Part shown: positions 1 to 5,925 of the stretch, one piece after another
Numbering within the stretch: position 1 is the stretch's first letter
Layout of the letters: each line of letters begins with the position of its first letter
NCBI GenBank assembly: GCA_029979405.1
Contig: JAPOHM010000080.1
Coordinates: forward strand, 1-6,579
Length of the DNA: 6,579 nt
Direction: 5' to 3'
Source of the DNA: Methanobacteriota archaeon
GTDB taxonomy: Archaea > Thermoplasmatota > Poseidoniia > Poseidoniales > Poseidoniaceae
Translations under genes and position numbers: made by a program
The notes under the pieces: model-generated
Databases searched by the model: none
Seen by the model: only the letters and a program-made list of their open reading frames with translations
Told to the model about the DNA's origin: nothing

Positions 1-420
1 AACTGAAACTGTAACATCGACTAAATTCTCGTCTTGTGTAAGCATATTTGCTGTTTGAGAATATCTTCTCGTAAGGGCTACGTCCTCTTTAAATCTTTGA
101 TCAATTCCAAATAACATAAAGTTAAGACCTTCTGTTGTCTCTTTGTGATACTCGCCAAGTCTTAAGATAACTACCCTTTCACCAGGCTGAACTGTATAGA
201 TGGATGCAGATAGATATACAACTGCTAATATAAAAAATCCATAACCAAGAAATCTACTAGGTGAAAAATTAAAACCGCCGCCTGATGATGAACCTTTTCC
301 TCCACCAGACTTGCTGCCTAAGATAGAAGAAAATCTCTTCAGAAGATCATCAAAGTCTTGATCATTTCCATTGGAGCGATTGCCCCAAGGGTCTTTATTA
401 TCCTGATTATCCCAATTCAT
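1..420 (-). CDS. hflK: HflK, N-terminal 140 residues, runs off the left edge
   Basis: HflK is an inner-membrane SPFH/prohibitin-family protein that forms a complex with HflC around the FtsH protease and modulates it. Translating the minus strand from the ATG at 420 gives 140 open residues with no stop before the edge. The start (MNWDNQDNKDPWGNR) is the hydrophilic, Asn/Gly-rich HflK N-terminus with its DPWG motif. A Ser/Gly-rich stretch follows at about residues 35 to 50. One membrane segment lies at about 60 to 74 (GYGFFILAVVYLSAS). The start of the SPFH domain follows (YTVQPGERVVILRLGEY). The C-terminal half lies outside the window. No clear SD precedes the ATG. HflK is a bacterial, mainly proteobacterial, protein, so this end does not match the archaeal genes further right. 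The family call is firm; the host, probably a marine gammaproteobacterium, is inferred. Confidence 0.93.
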   Translation of the reverse strand, partial: MNWDNQDNKDPWGNRSNGNDQDFDDLLKRFSSILGSKSGGGKGSSSGGGFNFSPSRFLGYGFFILAVVYLSASIYTVQPGERVVILRLGEYHKETTEGLNFMLFGIDQRFKEDVALTRRYSQTANMLTQDENLVDVTVSV

Positions 421-483
421 AACGCTTATTATATATGTTTAACATTAATATATGGATGAAAGAAGATAATTAAACAAATTATT
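421..483 (-). promoter_or_regulatory. AT-rich miaA-hflK spacer with a possible -10 box
   Basis: These 63 bases between the MiaA stop and the HflK start are very AT-rich. On the minus strand a perfect TATAAT lies at 433 to 428, about 7 bases upstream of the HflK ATG. No convincing -35 box sits 16 to 18 bases further up. In DNA this AT-rich a TATAAT can arise by chance, so a promoter is only possible. No terminator hairpin was seen. Confidence 0.25.
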
Positions 484-693
484 TTAAAAAATTTGCTCTT
501 CTAAGTATTTCTCAATTTCAATTGCTGAGTTGATATCAAAAGTTTTTGAGAAATTAAAACTCCTCATCCAAGTAAGCTGTCTTTTTACCAATTGTCTAGT
601 AGAAATGGCACACTTCTCCTCAAGCTCATTGGCATCTAATTCTCCATTAATTACTTGAATTGCTTCTTTGTAATTTCCAGCGTGCCAACCCTT
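484..693 (-). pseudogene. miaA: MiaA C-terminal fragment fused in frame to KsgA
   Basis: MiaA transfers a dimethylallyl group to N6 of A37 in bacterial tRNAs. The last 60 or so residues of the hybrid frame look like a MiaA C-terminus, not a KsgA one. The block YKEAIQVINGEL matches the MiaA pattern (G)Y-[KR]-(Q/E)-x-x-x-Y/I-x-x-G-E. STRQLVKRQLTWMRSF matches the strongly conserved MiaA block TRQLAKRQITWLRG; the E. coli protein has CATRQLAKRQITWLRG. The frame ends at TAA 486 to 484, and hflK starts 63 bases downstream, as expected for the proteobacterial miaA to hflK neighbourhood. The MiaA P-loop and DMAPP-binding regions are absent, so this is only a 3' fragment. The right boundary is approximate (about 655 to 705). 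Archaea generally lack MiaA, which supports a foreign origin. Confidence 0.8.
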
Positions 694-1383
694 AACCCTT
701 GAGATGCGTTTAGGTGGTTTTGATAAAGTATTTTTCAACTTTTTTCGCCTTTCACCAAATGCTTGCCGAATAAGCATCTTTGTCAATTTCGAATTTTCAG
801 GAGGATCAATTCTTTTCATTACAACTAATCTAGAATTTACTTGAGGAGAGGGTGTAAAACAATTTGGAGCGACGCGAATATCCATTTTTGTATCCCAATC
901 TAATTTAGTACACATTCCAAGACTCCCCCTATCGCTTGATAATTCTACAACCAACCTCTGAGCAAACTCCTCTTGAACTAAAATTACAGCATGTTGGATC
1001 GATTTGTTATTTGTTATTCGTTCTATTATCGGTGATGAAATCTGGTATGGTAAATTGGAAATAAATCTGTCTACTTCACCCCATTTTTCTTGCAAAGCAT
1101 CGCCTTCGATTAGATTGAGATTTGGAAATGTATCTCGTAAATACTCGCAAACACCTGAATCAATTTCGATGCAGGTGAGATTTTCTGTATTTACAAGAAG
1201 CCTATCTGTCAAAACACCCGGGCCAGGGCCTATTTCCAACAATGACTCGCCTTTCTGAATTTCAGAAAGTTCGATGATTCTGTCTAAAACATCGTCATTG
1301 TTGAGGAAATGTTGTCCAAGAGACTTGTCGTTGAACTGACGCGCCCTGAGATTTTCAATTAATTCTCGCGTTCGAGAGACAAT
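484..1383 (-). CDS. ksgA: KsgA/RsmA 16S rRNA dimethyladenosine transferase with MiaA-derived tail
   Basis: KsgA dimethylates two adjacent adenines near the 3' end of 16S rRNA late in small-subunit assembly, using S-adenosylmethionine. The frame is open from about 1392. I place the start at an ATT (1383) because no in-frame ATG or GTG exists and GGAGG lies 9 bases upstream; this gives 299 residues. Visible motifs are LGQHFLNN (22 to 29), the SAM loop LEIGPGPG (49 to 56), the catalytic motif NLPY (110 to 113) and the basic GERRKKLKN (210 to 218). A TTG at 1242 would give 252 residues but would lose LGQHFL, so it is too short. The normal KsgA C-terminal helical domain, with its RPE-type motif, is missing; after about residue 232 the sequence becomes MiaA-like. 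The archaeal part therefore ends near nt 675 to 705. It is last in the pus10-rpl21e-rpoF-DUF655-ksgA series. Confidence 0.9.
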   Translation of the reverse strand: MVSRTRELIENLRARQFNDKSLGQHFLNNDDVLDRIIELSEIQKGESLLEIGPGPGVLTDRLLVNTENLTCIEIDSGVCEYLRDTFPNLNLIEGDALQEKWGEVDRFISNLPYQISSPIIERITNNKSIQHAVILVQEEFAQRLVVELSSDRGSLGMCTKLDWDTKMDIRVAPNCFTPSPQVNSRLVVMKRIDPPENSKLTKMLIRQAFGERRKKLKNTLSKPPKRISRVKGWHAGNYKEAIQVINGELDANELEEKCAISTRQLVKRQLTWMRSFNFSKTFDINSAIEIEKYLEEQIF

Positions 1384-1387
1384 TGTA

Positions 1388-1990
1388 TCATTCCTCCTTT
1401 CTGAGAAGTAATTCGATTAGTCTTGGTTGAAGATTCCTATCTTCAATTTCCGAAACAAATCGCCTTGCCAGTAATTCGGCTGAATTTATTCCACAATCTT
1501 CGTCTAACTGGGAAAATGATTCCCATCCAGCTCTTCCTCGCTTTCCAACCATTTCCATAGCCTTCTTGTTACCTATTCCAGTTAATAACTCGAAAGCGTG
1601 CATTTTCAGGGAAAGGTTCCCTGCACGGTTGAAGAATTGTTCGATAAATACGCTTGGAGAATCCTCAATGATTTGTTGAATTACAATGGGCATTTCCTGA
1701 CTCGCCGCGTTTGACAAATCTCTGATTCTCGCAAATCCCAAGATATCTTGAACTACGTCCTTTTTGGTCTGGTCTGAACCCATGTAAATTCTGGCACCAA
1801 CCATTTGAATTCCAGCATTGGATTTGGCGCTTAATCTGATAACGTGTAGTGAAGGTTCAGTCACTACAACCATGGCCTCACTAGCGCCTGGATGGTCGAT
1901 GACTCGACACCATTCTACAGAAAGAAGTGGGTCACTTCTCGGAGCGCGTGGGTTACCCCTGCGATTACCTGAGCGACGATCGTTATACAT
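1388..1990 (-). CDS. DUF655 (COG1491-type) nucleic-acid-binding protein
   Basis: This is a member of the archaeal DUF655 family, predicted RNA-binding proteins of unknown exact role encoded next to rpl21e, rpoF and ksgA in many Euryarchaeota. Starting at ATG 1990 the product is 200 residues, close to the usual family length. A GTG three codons upstream (1999) is also possible, but ATG 1990 has GGTGG 5 bases upstream. The first 22 residues are basic and Arg-rich (NDRRSGNRRGNPRAPR). A beta-rich, OB-like part follows at about 24 to 85. A helix-hairpin-helix motif appears near 133 to 162 (LLTGIGNKKAMEMVGKRG), with its GIG turn and following lysines. The C-terminus is helical and charged. The gap to rpoF is 21 bases, and the stop lies 4 bases before the ksgA start. 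Position suggests a role in ribosome or RNA metabolism, which is inference. Confidence 0.85.
   Translation of the reverse strand: MYNDRRSGNRRGNPRAPRSDPLLSVEWCRVIDHPGASEAMVVVTEPSLHVIRLSAKSNAGIQMVGARIYMGSDQTKKDVVQDILGFARIRDLSNAASQEMPIVIQQIIEDSPSVFIEQFFNRAGNLSLKMHAFELLTGIGNKKAMEMVGKRGRAGWESFSQLDEDCGINSAELLARRFVSEIEDRNLQPRLIELLLRKEE
1393..1397 (-). promoter_or_regulatory. Shine-Dalgarno site deciding the ksgA start
   Basis: A perfect GGAGG lies inside the last codons of the DUF655 gene. It is 9 bases from the in-frame ATT at 1383, but only 1 base from the out-of-frame ATG at 1391, which reaches a stop after ten codons. The spacing supports the ATT start and translational coupling to DUF655. Confidence 0.55.
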
Positions 1991-1995
1991 TGAGA

Positions 1996-2000
1996 CCACC
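1996..2000 (-). promoter_or_regulatory. Shine-Dalgarno site for the DUF655 gene
   Basis: GGTGG on the minus strand ends 5 bases before ATG 1990. It favours that ATG over the GTG at 1999, which overlaps the site itself. Confidence 0.45.
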
Positions 2001-2011
2001 GTGTGTCAAAA

Positions 2012-2374
2012 TCATTCTACGCCAAGATGTTGACGTACTATTACCAAAACAGATTCTACCTCATCGTTATCGATTGAGATTCTTCTGCTTGCGACAACTG
2101 CACGCACATCATCCGGATGGAGTGGCATTAACTCTGCTAATTTTGCAGCTAGTTCTGGATACTTGTGGAAGGTTTCAATTTCCATAATTGCATTGAACAT
2201 GTCATTGAAAACGTTCGGGTCAGTGCTGTACCCGCTTCTATTTTCACTTGCGGCCCATTCAGCATGTTGCAGTGCTGCTTTTTGTTCGTATGTTAGGAAC
2301 CCTCTGCGCTCTCTAGCGTCATTGAGCATGTTTCTAACTGTAGCATAATCTAGGAATCTTTCCTCTTCGGACAT
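2012..2374 (-). CDS. rpoF: RNA polymerase subunit Rpo4 (RpoF, Rpb4 homologue)
   Basis: Rpo4 pairs with Rpo7 (RpoE) to form the stalk of archaeal RNA polymerase, which helps open-complex formation and binds emerging RNA. The product is 120 residues from ATG 2374, typical for archaeal Rpo4. The pattern fits: an N-terminal segment with alternating charges (SEEERFLDYATVRNML), a helical middle (FNAIMEIETFHKYPELAAKLAELM) and the C-terminal HRDC-like part (LHPDDVRAVVASRR), ending in the beta/helix element VESVLVIVRQHL. A GTG three codons further up (2383) is open too, but the SD GGAGTG overlaps it and stands 6 bases from ATG 2374, so I chose the ATG. The gene follows rpl21e directly and precedes the DUF655 gene, the usual euryarchaeal order. 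It is short and acidic, and it lacks recognisable catalytic motifs, as expected. Confidence 0.9.
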   Translation of the reverse strand: MSEEERFLDYATVRNMLNDARERRGFLTYEQKAALQHAEWAASENRSGYSTDPNVFNDMFNAIMEIETFHKYPELAAKLAELMPLHPDDVRAVVASRRISIDNDEVESVLVIVRQHLGVE

Positions 2375-2379
2375 GATAA

Positions 2380-2670
2380 TCACTCCAATGGTCTTAGGTG
2401 TTCAGGTCTTGCGACAACAGTCTTCTGCATGTTGCCATCCTTAACTGCAACTACCCATGCTCTACCTTGACGGGCCTGAATGAAACCAGTCTTTCCGTGG
2501 AATCTGCGATGAGGCATTCCTTGTTGTTGGCCACCGTCCAAAACGATTGCAACGCGGTCGCCTTCATCGTAATCATGCATGACGCGACTGATGTTCAGGC
2601 GACCTCTTTGGTGGCGCCCTCTACTCAATATAGAACGTGTTCCTTGGCGTTGACCCTTGGATTTCTTCAT
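2380..2670 (-). CDS. rpl21e: 50S ribosomal protein L21e
   Basis: L21e (eL21) is a large-subunit ribosomal protein found in archaea and eukaryotes but not in bacteria, so it marks this segment as archaeal. The product is 96 residues, the normal archaeal length. It shows the basic N-terminus KKSKGQRQGTRSILSRG, then the SH3-like barrel with YDEGDRVAIVLDGG and the highly characteristic MPHRRFHGKTGFI segment (residues about 52 to 64). It ends in a strand-rich tail with VVARPEHLRPLE. The start at ATG 2670 is supported by GGAGTG 8 bases upstream. It is separated from pus10 by 82 bases containing a TATA-like box. The stop overlaps the rpoF SD, so the two are probably co-translated. Confidence 0.95.
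   Translation of the reverse strand: MKKSKGQRQGTRSILSRGRHQRGRLNISRVMHDYDEGDRVAIVLDGGQQQGMPHRRFHGKTGFIQARQGRAWVVAVKDGNMQKTVVARPEHLRPLE
2381..2386 (-). promoter_or_regulatory. rpoF Shine-Dalgarno site fused to the rpl21e stop
   Basis: GGAGTG (2386 to 2381) overlaps the TGA stop of rpl21e (2382 to 2380), forming GGAGTGA, and ends 6 bases before ATG 2374. It decides the rpoF start and indicates translational coupling. Confidence 0.55.
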
Positions 2671-2678
2671 GGTTATCG

Positions 2679-2684
2679 CACTCC
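2679..2684 (-). promoter_or_regulatory. Shine-Dalgarno site of rpl21e
   Basis: GGAGTG on the minus strand lies 8 bases upstream of ATG 2670. It is the same hexamer as the rpoF SD. Confidence 0.5.
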
Positions 2685-2732
2685 ACTCTTACTGTCATTG
2701 ACCTTCCGAGCAACTTGGCGACCTACCCGCCC

Positions 2733-2740
2733 CATATAAG
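2733..2740 (-). promoter_or_regulatory. Possible archaeal TATA box for rpl21e-rpoF-DUF655-ksgA
   Basis: CTTATATG on the minus strand lies in the 82-base pus10-rpl21e gap, just after the Pus10 stop. A start about 25 bases downstream would fall near 2710 and leave a leader of about 40 bases with the rpl21e SD. No clear BRE was seen. It would let the ribosomal/polymerase genes be transcribed separately from pus10. This is inferred from position and composition only. Confidence 0.35.
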
Positions 2741-2752
2741 CACCGCGATGTC

Positions 2753-4435
2753 TCAATCGGCATGAATATCGGCAACATCAAGCCATTCGACAGTACATTT
2801 TGCTTTGATTAGTGATGCAATCGATGGCTGAGTTCTACCTCCATCGCCGTGCACTGTTTCCTTGACATATGTACCTGATTCACACCTGAGACTAAATTCA
2901 CCAATCATTAGATTCTCGTCGACTACTTCAATCGACGGATTGTTTGTTTCCAAGACTTTCCTTTTTCTAATCTTATCAGCTCGTCTGTGTGCGACTCTTT
3001 CTGGTGTCCTTTGTGCAAGGGTGCAACCTTGCAATTTTTGCATAATATCCATGACGAAATCCTTGTCGGGCATTGGTAGAGTTGGCTCCTTTGCAGAAGA
3101 TAGTCTTTCGATAAGTACTTCTTTCGTTCCAGATTTAGTCAAACCTTTTTCCTCACACAGGGCAACCAATTCTGTTTTTTTCATGGATGAATAATCGATT
3201 TCTTGGGCCAGATCCTGGTCCCTATTTCCGTTATTTGAATAGTATTTTTTACGACGGGAATTTCTGTGTCTATTGTCTTTTGGAACCTCCAAAATTTGTG
3301 TCAATTCATCCAACTCATTTTGCGTTAGCGGCTCGATTTTATACTTGATCGTGTATGATTTTTCTGCAGGCGTGTCCTTTACTCTAACAACCTCACTACG
3401 GTTGGAAAGTCGCATCGAATTAACCTCTATTCTTCCTGCGGCGTTTTTGTTGATAATATCCATCATCTCTGTACAGTCGACATTCCTTACTTTGGGATTT
3501 TTGAATTCAATAACAAACGGCCTTCCCCGACCTAAGCACCTTACATCGATATCCTCGCGACCCATTCCGTGAAACGAGTGTTCCTCGCTTCCAAATTTTT
3601 CTAAAAGTGGGTCGCCAATCAGCCCCTGAACAGAACTTGTGTATTGCATCCCTGTGTTCTCACACTTTTGACAGCCTCTGCCTTTACAGGCTTTACATGG
3701 CCATTTTGTTTGAGGAATTCCTCTCTCAAGTTTTAGATATCTCCCATAGAAATATTGGGACCTTACATCAAGTTCTACTGTTAGGGTTAACACGTCAATT
3801 ATTGCTAATATTTCGGGCTTATCAATTACTAACTTCACGCCAAATCCGCTTTCCTTCAAGTGTTTTGCCAACTCTTCTATTAAAGCAGATTTTAATGGGG
3901 TTGAATTGGCGGCGCAATACCTCTTTCTCATGTGGTCTTCAACCTCGGTTTGGTCCTTTGGAATCCTTGATCCAAGTTGCAATCTCGAGCACTCTTTATC
4001 GCCTACTGATTCGATAATTAATTCAGAAATTAAAGGTATTTCTTCGAATAGATTTTCACAAAACGGACATAGTGGCTCCTCTTCTCTGATATTGTTGAGT
4101 GTTGAATCTGCTGTTGTTACATCGTTTCTGATTTCAATGCCAGATTCTAAAATTGTCTGACTGAAGCGCTTTTTCCCACCTATTCTTCCTAAACAGTGAT
4201 CACAAGCTCCTAATTTTACTAGATGTTTCAATCCTGCAGGAGAAGGTGCTGAAGGTATTTCTTCCTCATTTATTTGTAATTGATATTCATCATCCCAATC
4301 TGGTTCAGGCATGAGCTTCGATTGGTCTATTTCTTCATCCCAAAGTGAATAATCTGTTGAGCCAAAGCCAACATTGGCGTAAGAAGTCCAATCTTCTTCC
4401 TCATTTTGAGTGTCCTTAGATTCTTCTTCAGTCAT
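2753..4435 (-). CDS. pus10: tRNA pseudouridine synthase Pus10 with inserted SAP-like domain
   Basis: Archaeal Pus10 makes pseudouridine 54 and 55 in the T-loop of tRNAs. Residue numbers here count from an upstream ATG at 4498 (581 residues). I prefer ATG 4435 (residue 22, 560 residues), because GGTGA lies 4 bases before it. An acidic leader (about 22 to 80) is followed by the Cys4 zinc site CDHC (99 to 102) and CPFC (144 to 147). A second cysteine group, CKACKGRGCQKC, spans 268 to 279. The catalytic block is GREDIDVRCLGRGRPF (313 to 328), with the Asp of GRED as likely catalytic residue by analogy with TruA. LAQRTPERVAHRRADK (494 to 509) and GTYVKETVHGDGGRT (542 to 556) complete the fold. Between about 400 and 488 there is an insert with a basic linker and a SAP-like helix-turn-helix (435 to 468). 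It is divergent from xseA and first of the minus-strand series. Confidence 0.93.
   Translation of the reverse strand: MTEEESKDTQNEEEDWTSYANVGFGSTDYSLWDEEIDQSKLMPEPDWDDEYQLQINEEEIPSAPSPAGLKHLVKLGACDHCLGRIGGKKRFSQTILESGIEIRNDVTTADSTLNNIREEEPLCPFCENLFEEIPLISELIIESVGDKECSRLQLGSRIPKDQTEVEDHMRKRYCAANSTPLKSALIEELAKHLKESGFGVKLVIDKPEILAIIDVLTLTVELDVRSQYFYGRYLKLERGIPQTKWPCKACKGRGCQKCENTGMQYTSSVQGLIGDPLLEKFGSEEHSFHGMGREDIDVRCLGRGRPFVIEFKNPKVRNVDCTEMMDIINKNAAGRIEVNSMRLSNRSEVVRVKDTPAEKSYTIKYKIEPLTQNELDELTQILEVPKDNRHRNSRRKKYYSNNGNRDQDLAQEIDYSSMKKTELVALCEEKGLTKSGTKEVLIERLSSAKEPTLPMPDKDFVMDIMQKLQGCTLAQRTPERVAHRRADKIRKRKVLETNNPSIEVVDENLMIGEFSLRCESGTYVKETVHGDGGRTQPSIASLIKAKCTVEWLDVADIHAD
3095..3196 (-). other. 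SAP-like domain inserted in Pus10
   Basis: Residues 435 to 468 of the longer Pus10 frame contain MKKTELVALCEEKGLTKSG, then TKEVLIERL. This fits the SAP pattern: helix with x-x-E-L-x-x-x-C/L, a G-L-x-x-S-G-x-K turn, then L-I-x-R-L. SAP motifs bind DNA or RNA. The preceding linker is strongly basic (HRNSRRKKYY). The domain sits inside the pseudouridine synthase catalytic domain, so it may add substrate RNA contacts; that is inference. Confidence 0.75.
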
Positions 4436-4439
4436 TAAA

Positions 4440-4444
4440 TCACC
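4440..4444 (-). promoter_or_regulatory. Shine-Dalgarno site supporting Pus10 start at 4435
   Basis: GGTGA on the minus strand lies 4 bases before ATG 4435, the same motif and spacing as in front of xseB. The upstream ATG at 4498 has no comparable site. Confidence 0.45.
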
Positions 4445-4526
4445 ATCCCAAGCAGGGGCCAACCCCTTACTGGAACATCTTGGCGGAAGCTCACGCATTC
4501 AAAACTTCTTCCATTGTGAATACGAG

Positions 4527-4535
4527 TATTCAATA
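4527..4535. promoter_or_regulatory. TATA-like near-palindrome between divergent pus10 and xseA
   Basis: TATTCAATA reads almost the same on both strands (TATTGAATA). Its centre is 28 bases from the xseA ATG (4559) and 33 bases from the upper Pus10 ATG (4498). xseA has no SD, so a leaderless transcript driven from this box would fit archaeal practice. The box is a weak match to the archaeal TATA consensus, so this remains tentative. Confidence 0.3.
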
Positions 4536-4558
4536 ACCATGGACTCCGGATAATTTTC

Positions 4559-5743
4559 ATGGCAGGTGAACCAATACAGGTTGGACAGTATGTCTCACTT
4601 GCTCGAAAGGCGTTAGTGAACGAGCCTTACCTTGCTAATGCTGCGATTATAGGAGAGTTAACCCAATTAACTCTTGCTCGGTCCGGCCATTCATACTTTA
4701 CACTTACAGACGAACAAGGTTCAATTGATTGTGTATTATTCGGAGGTAACACTTCATTCGAATCTCAGAACATCAAAGTAGGAATGAAAGTAGTTGCCTT
4801 GGGAGGCATCGATGTTTATGTTAAAACTGGAAGGATGCAGTTCAAGGCTGCGAGAGTCCAACCTGTGCAAAACATAGGCGAGATGGAGAAAGCACGAAGA
4901 GAGTTAATCGAAAAATGGCGTAAAGACGGAACGATGGATAGACCTCGATTGCCGGTTCCTAAGATTCCAAAAAGGCTACACATCATTACCGGTGGTGGAA
5001 GCGCTGCACTTTCAGACATGCAGAGGTTAATCGATGACAGATGGGCCAATTTTTCATACACTATTATTCCAGTTTTAGTACAGGGGATTGGAGCAGCGGA
5101 GGAGATTGTGCAAGCAATAAATTACGCAGGAAACCATGCCGATTTGATAATTGTTGGTAGAGGTGGAGGTTCACCAGAAGATTTGTGGTCGTTCAACTTA
5201 GAAATTGTTTGTCAAGCAATAATCGACTGCTCTGTGCCAGTTGTCAGCGCTGTTGGACACGAATCTGACCTTCTCGTAAGCGATCTAATCGCTGATATTA
5301 GAGCTTCAACACCGTCTAATGCTGTTGAAAGAGTGATTCCAATCAAGGATGAATTGTTGGATGAAATCTCTCAAACGGGGGATAGGCTTGATTTTGCAAT
5401 TGACAACTTTTTCATAAAGAAAAATGAGGCTATCAAATCAATGATTTTGAGACTCAGTACCGCCCCTATGAAAGGAATTACCAATGCCAAACTTAGAATT
5501 TCTAGAGTAAACTCAAGGATGAATAATGCGATTGATAGGCAAATATTGTTTAAGAAAAACCGATTAATCACAATCGATTCAATTCTGACATCTACTAATC
5601 CAGAAAGAGTTCTCGACAGAGGATATTCAATGGCCCTAAACGAGAAGGGTAGACCCGTTACAACCGTCGCTGGATTGAAGGAAGGTGACTCCCTGACGGT
5701 GGTACTCAGAGACGGGAAAATAACCACTGAGGTGAAAAAATGA
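4559..5743 (+). CDS. xseA: Exodeoxyribonuclease VII large subunit XseA
   Basis: XseA is the catalytic subunit of exonuclease VII, which degrades single-stranded DNA from both ends into oligonucleotides together with several XseB subunits. The protein has 394 residues, shorter than the E. coli protein (456). An N-terminal OB-fold covers about 7 to 103 (VGQYVSLARKAL, IGELTQLTLARSGHSYFTLTD). The catalytic domain starts near 130. It includes ITGGGSAALSDMQR (Asp153), VGRGGGSPEDLWSFN (Arg201) and SAVGHESDLLVSDLIADIRASTPS (His234, Asp237), the positions expected for catalysis from E. coli mutants. A shortened helical region (about 262 to 345) and the end NPERVLDRGYSMA with a beta-hairpin follow. ATG 4559 has no SD; it is probably the first gene of a leaderless transcript. 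The stop overlaps the xseB ATG. Exonuclease VII is mainly bacterial, so ancient transfer into this archaeal lineage is likely. Confidence 0.95.
   Translation: MAGEPIQVGQYVSLARKALVNEPYLANAAIIGELTQLTLARSGHSYFTLTDEQGSIDCVLFGGNTSFESQNIKVGMKVVALGGIDVYVKTGRMQFKAARVQPVQNIGEMEKARRELIEKWRKDGTMDRPRLPVPKIPKRLHIITGGGSAALSDMQRLIDDRWANFSYTIIPVLVQGIGAAEEIVQAINYAGNHADLIIVGRGGGSPEDLWSFNLEIVCQAIIDCSVPVVSAVGHESDLLVSDLIADIRASTPSNAVERVIPIKDELLDEISQTGDRLDFAIDNFFIKKNEAIKSMILRLSTAPMKGITNAKLRISRVNSRMNNAIDRQILFKKNRLITIDSILTSTNPERVLDRGYSMALNEKGRPVTTVAGLKEGDSLTVVLRDGKITTEVKK
5729..5735 (+). promoter_or_regulatory. Strong Shine-Dalgarno site for xseB
   Basis: GAGGTGA lies inside the final xseA codons, 4 bases before ATG 5740. 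It is a near-complete complement of the archaeal 16S rRNA tail and supports coupled translation of xseA and xseB. Confidence 0.55.
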
Positions 5744-5925
5744 CGTACGCTGAAGCAATGAAAAGATTGGAAGAAATTGTCGCCGCATTAGAGGCAGGCG
5801 GAACAGATTTGGATGAGACACTAAAGCTATTCGAAGAAGGCTCGAATTTACTAAAAGAATGTCAAAAAGAGTTGGCCTCCGCCGAAGGTAAAATCGAAAC
5901 TTTGCGCTTGGAGGACATTGAGTGA
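5740..5925 (+). CDS. xseB: Exodeoxyribonuclease VII small subunit XseB
   Basis: XseB binds the long helical region of XseA and is needed for an active exonuclease VII. The product has 61 residues, somewhat shorter than E. coli XseB (80). It shows the family signature in order: TYAEAMKRLEEIVAALEAGG, then DLDETLKLFEEGSNLLKECQKEL and AEGKIETL. That makes two amphipathic helices joined by a short turn. The ATG overlaps the xseA stop (ATGA), and the stop overlaps the GTG start of the next gene, so all three are probably translated as a unit. Confidence 0.95.
   Translation: MTYAEAMKRLEEIVAALEAGGTDLDETLKLFEEGSNLLKECQKELASAEGKIETLRLEDIE
5910..5914 (+). promoter_or_regulatory. Shine-Dalgarno site deciding a GTG start
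   Basis: GGAGG near the 3' end of xseB lies 7 bases before GTG 5922. It supports that GTG, which overlaps the xseB stop, as the start of the MIP18-like gene. Confidence 0.55.

Noticed and set aside
1004..1258. Plus-strand open frame of 84 codons opposite ksgA
   Set aside because: It is antisense to the conserved SAM-binding region of ksgA, has no SD and resembles no known family.
484..1383. A bifunctional KsgA-MiaA RNA-modifying enzyme
   Set aside because: The MiaA part lacks the P-loop and catalytic regions, the KsgA part lacks its C-terminal domain, and the downstream gene is the usual bacterial neighbour of miaA. A chimera is simpler.
3607..4017. Plus-strand open frame of 136 codons opposite pus10
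   Set aside because: It is antisense to the conserved zinc-binding and middle region of Pus10. The hydrophobic look follows from reading the opposite strand of charged helices.
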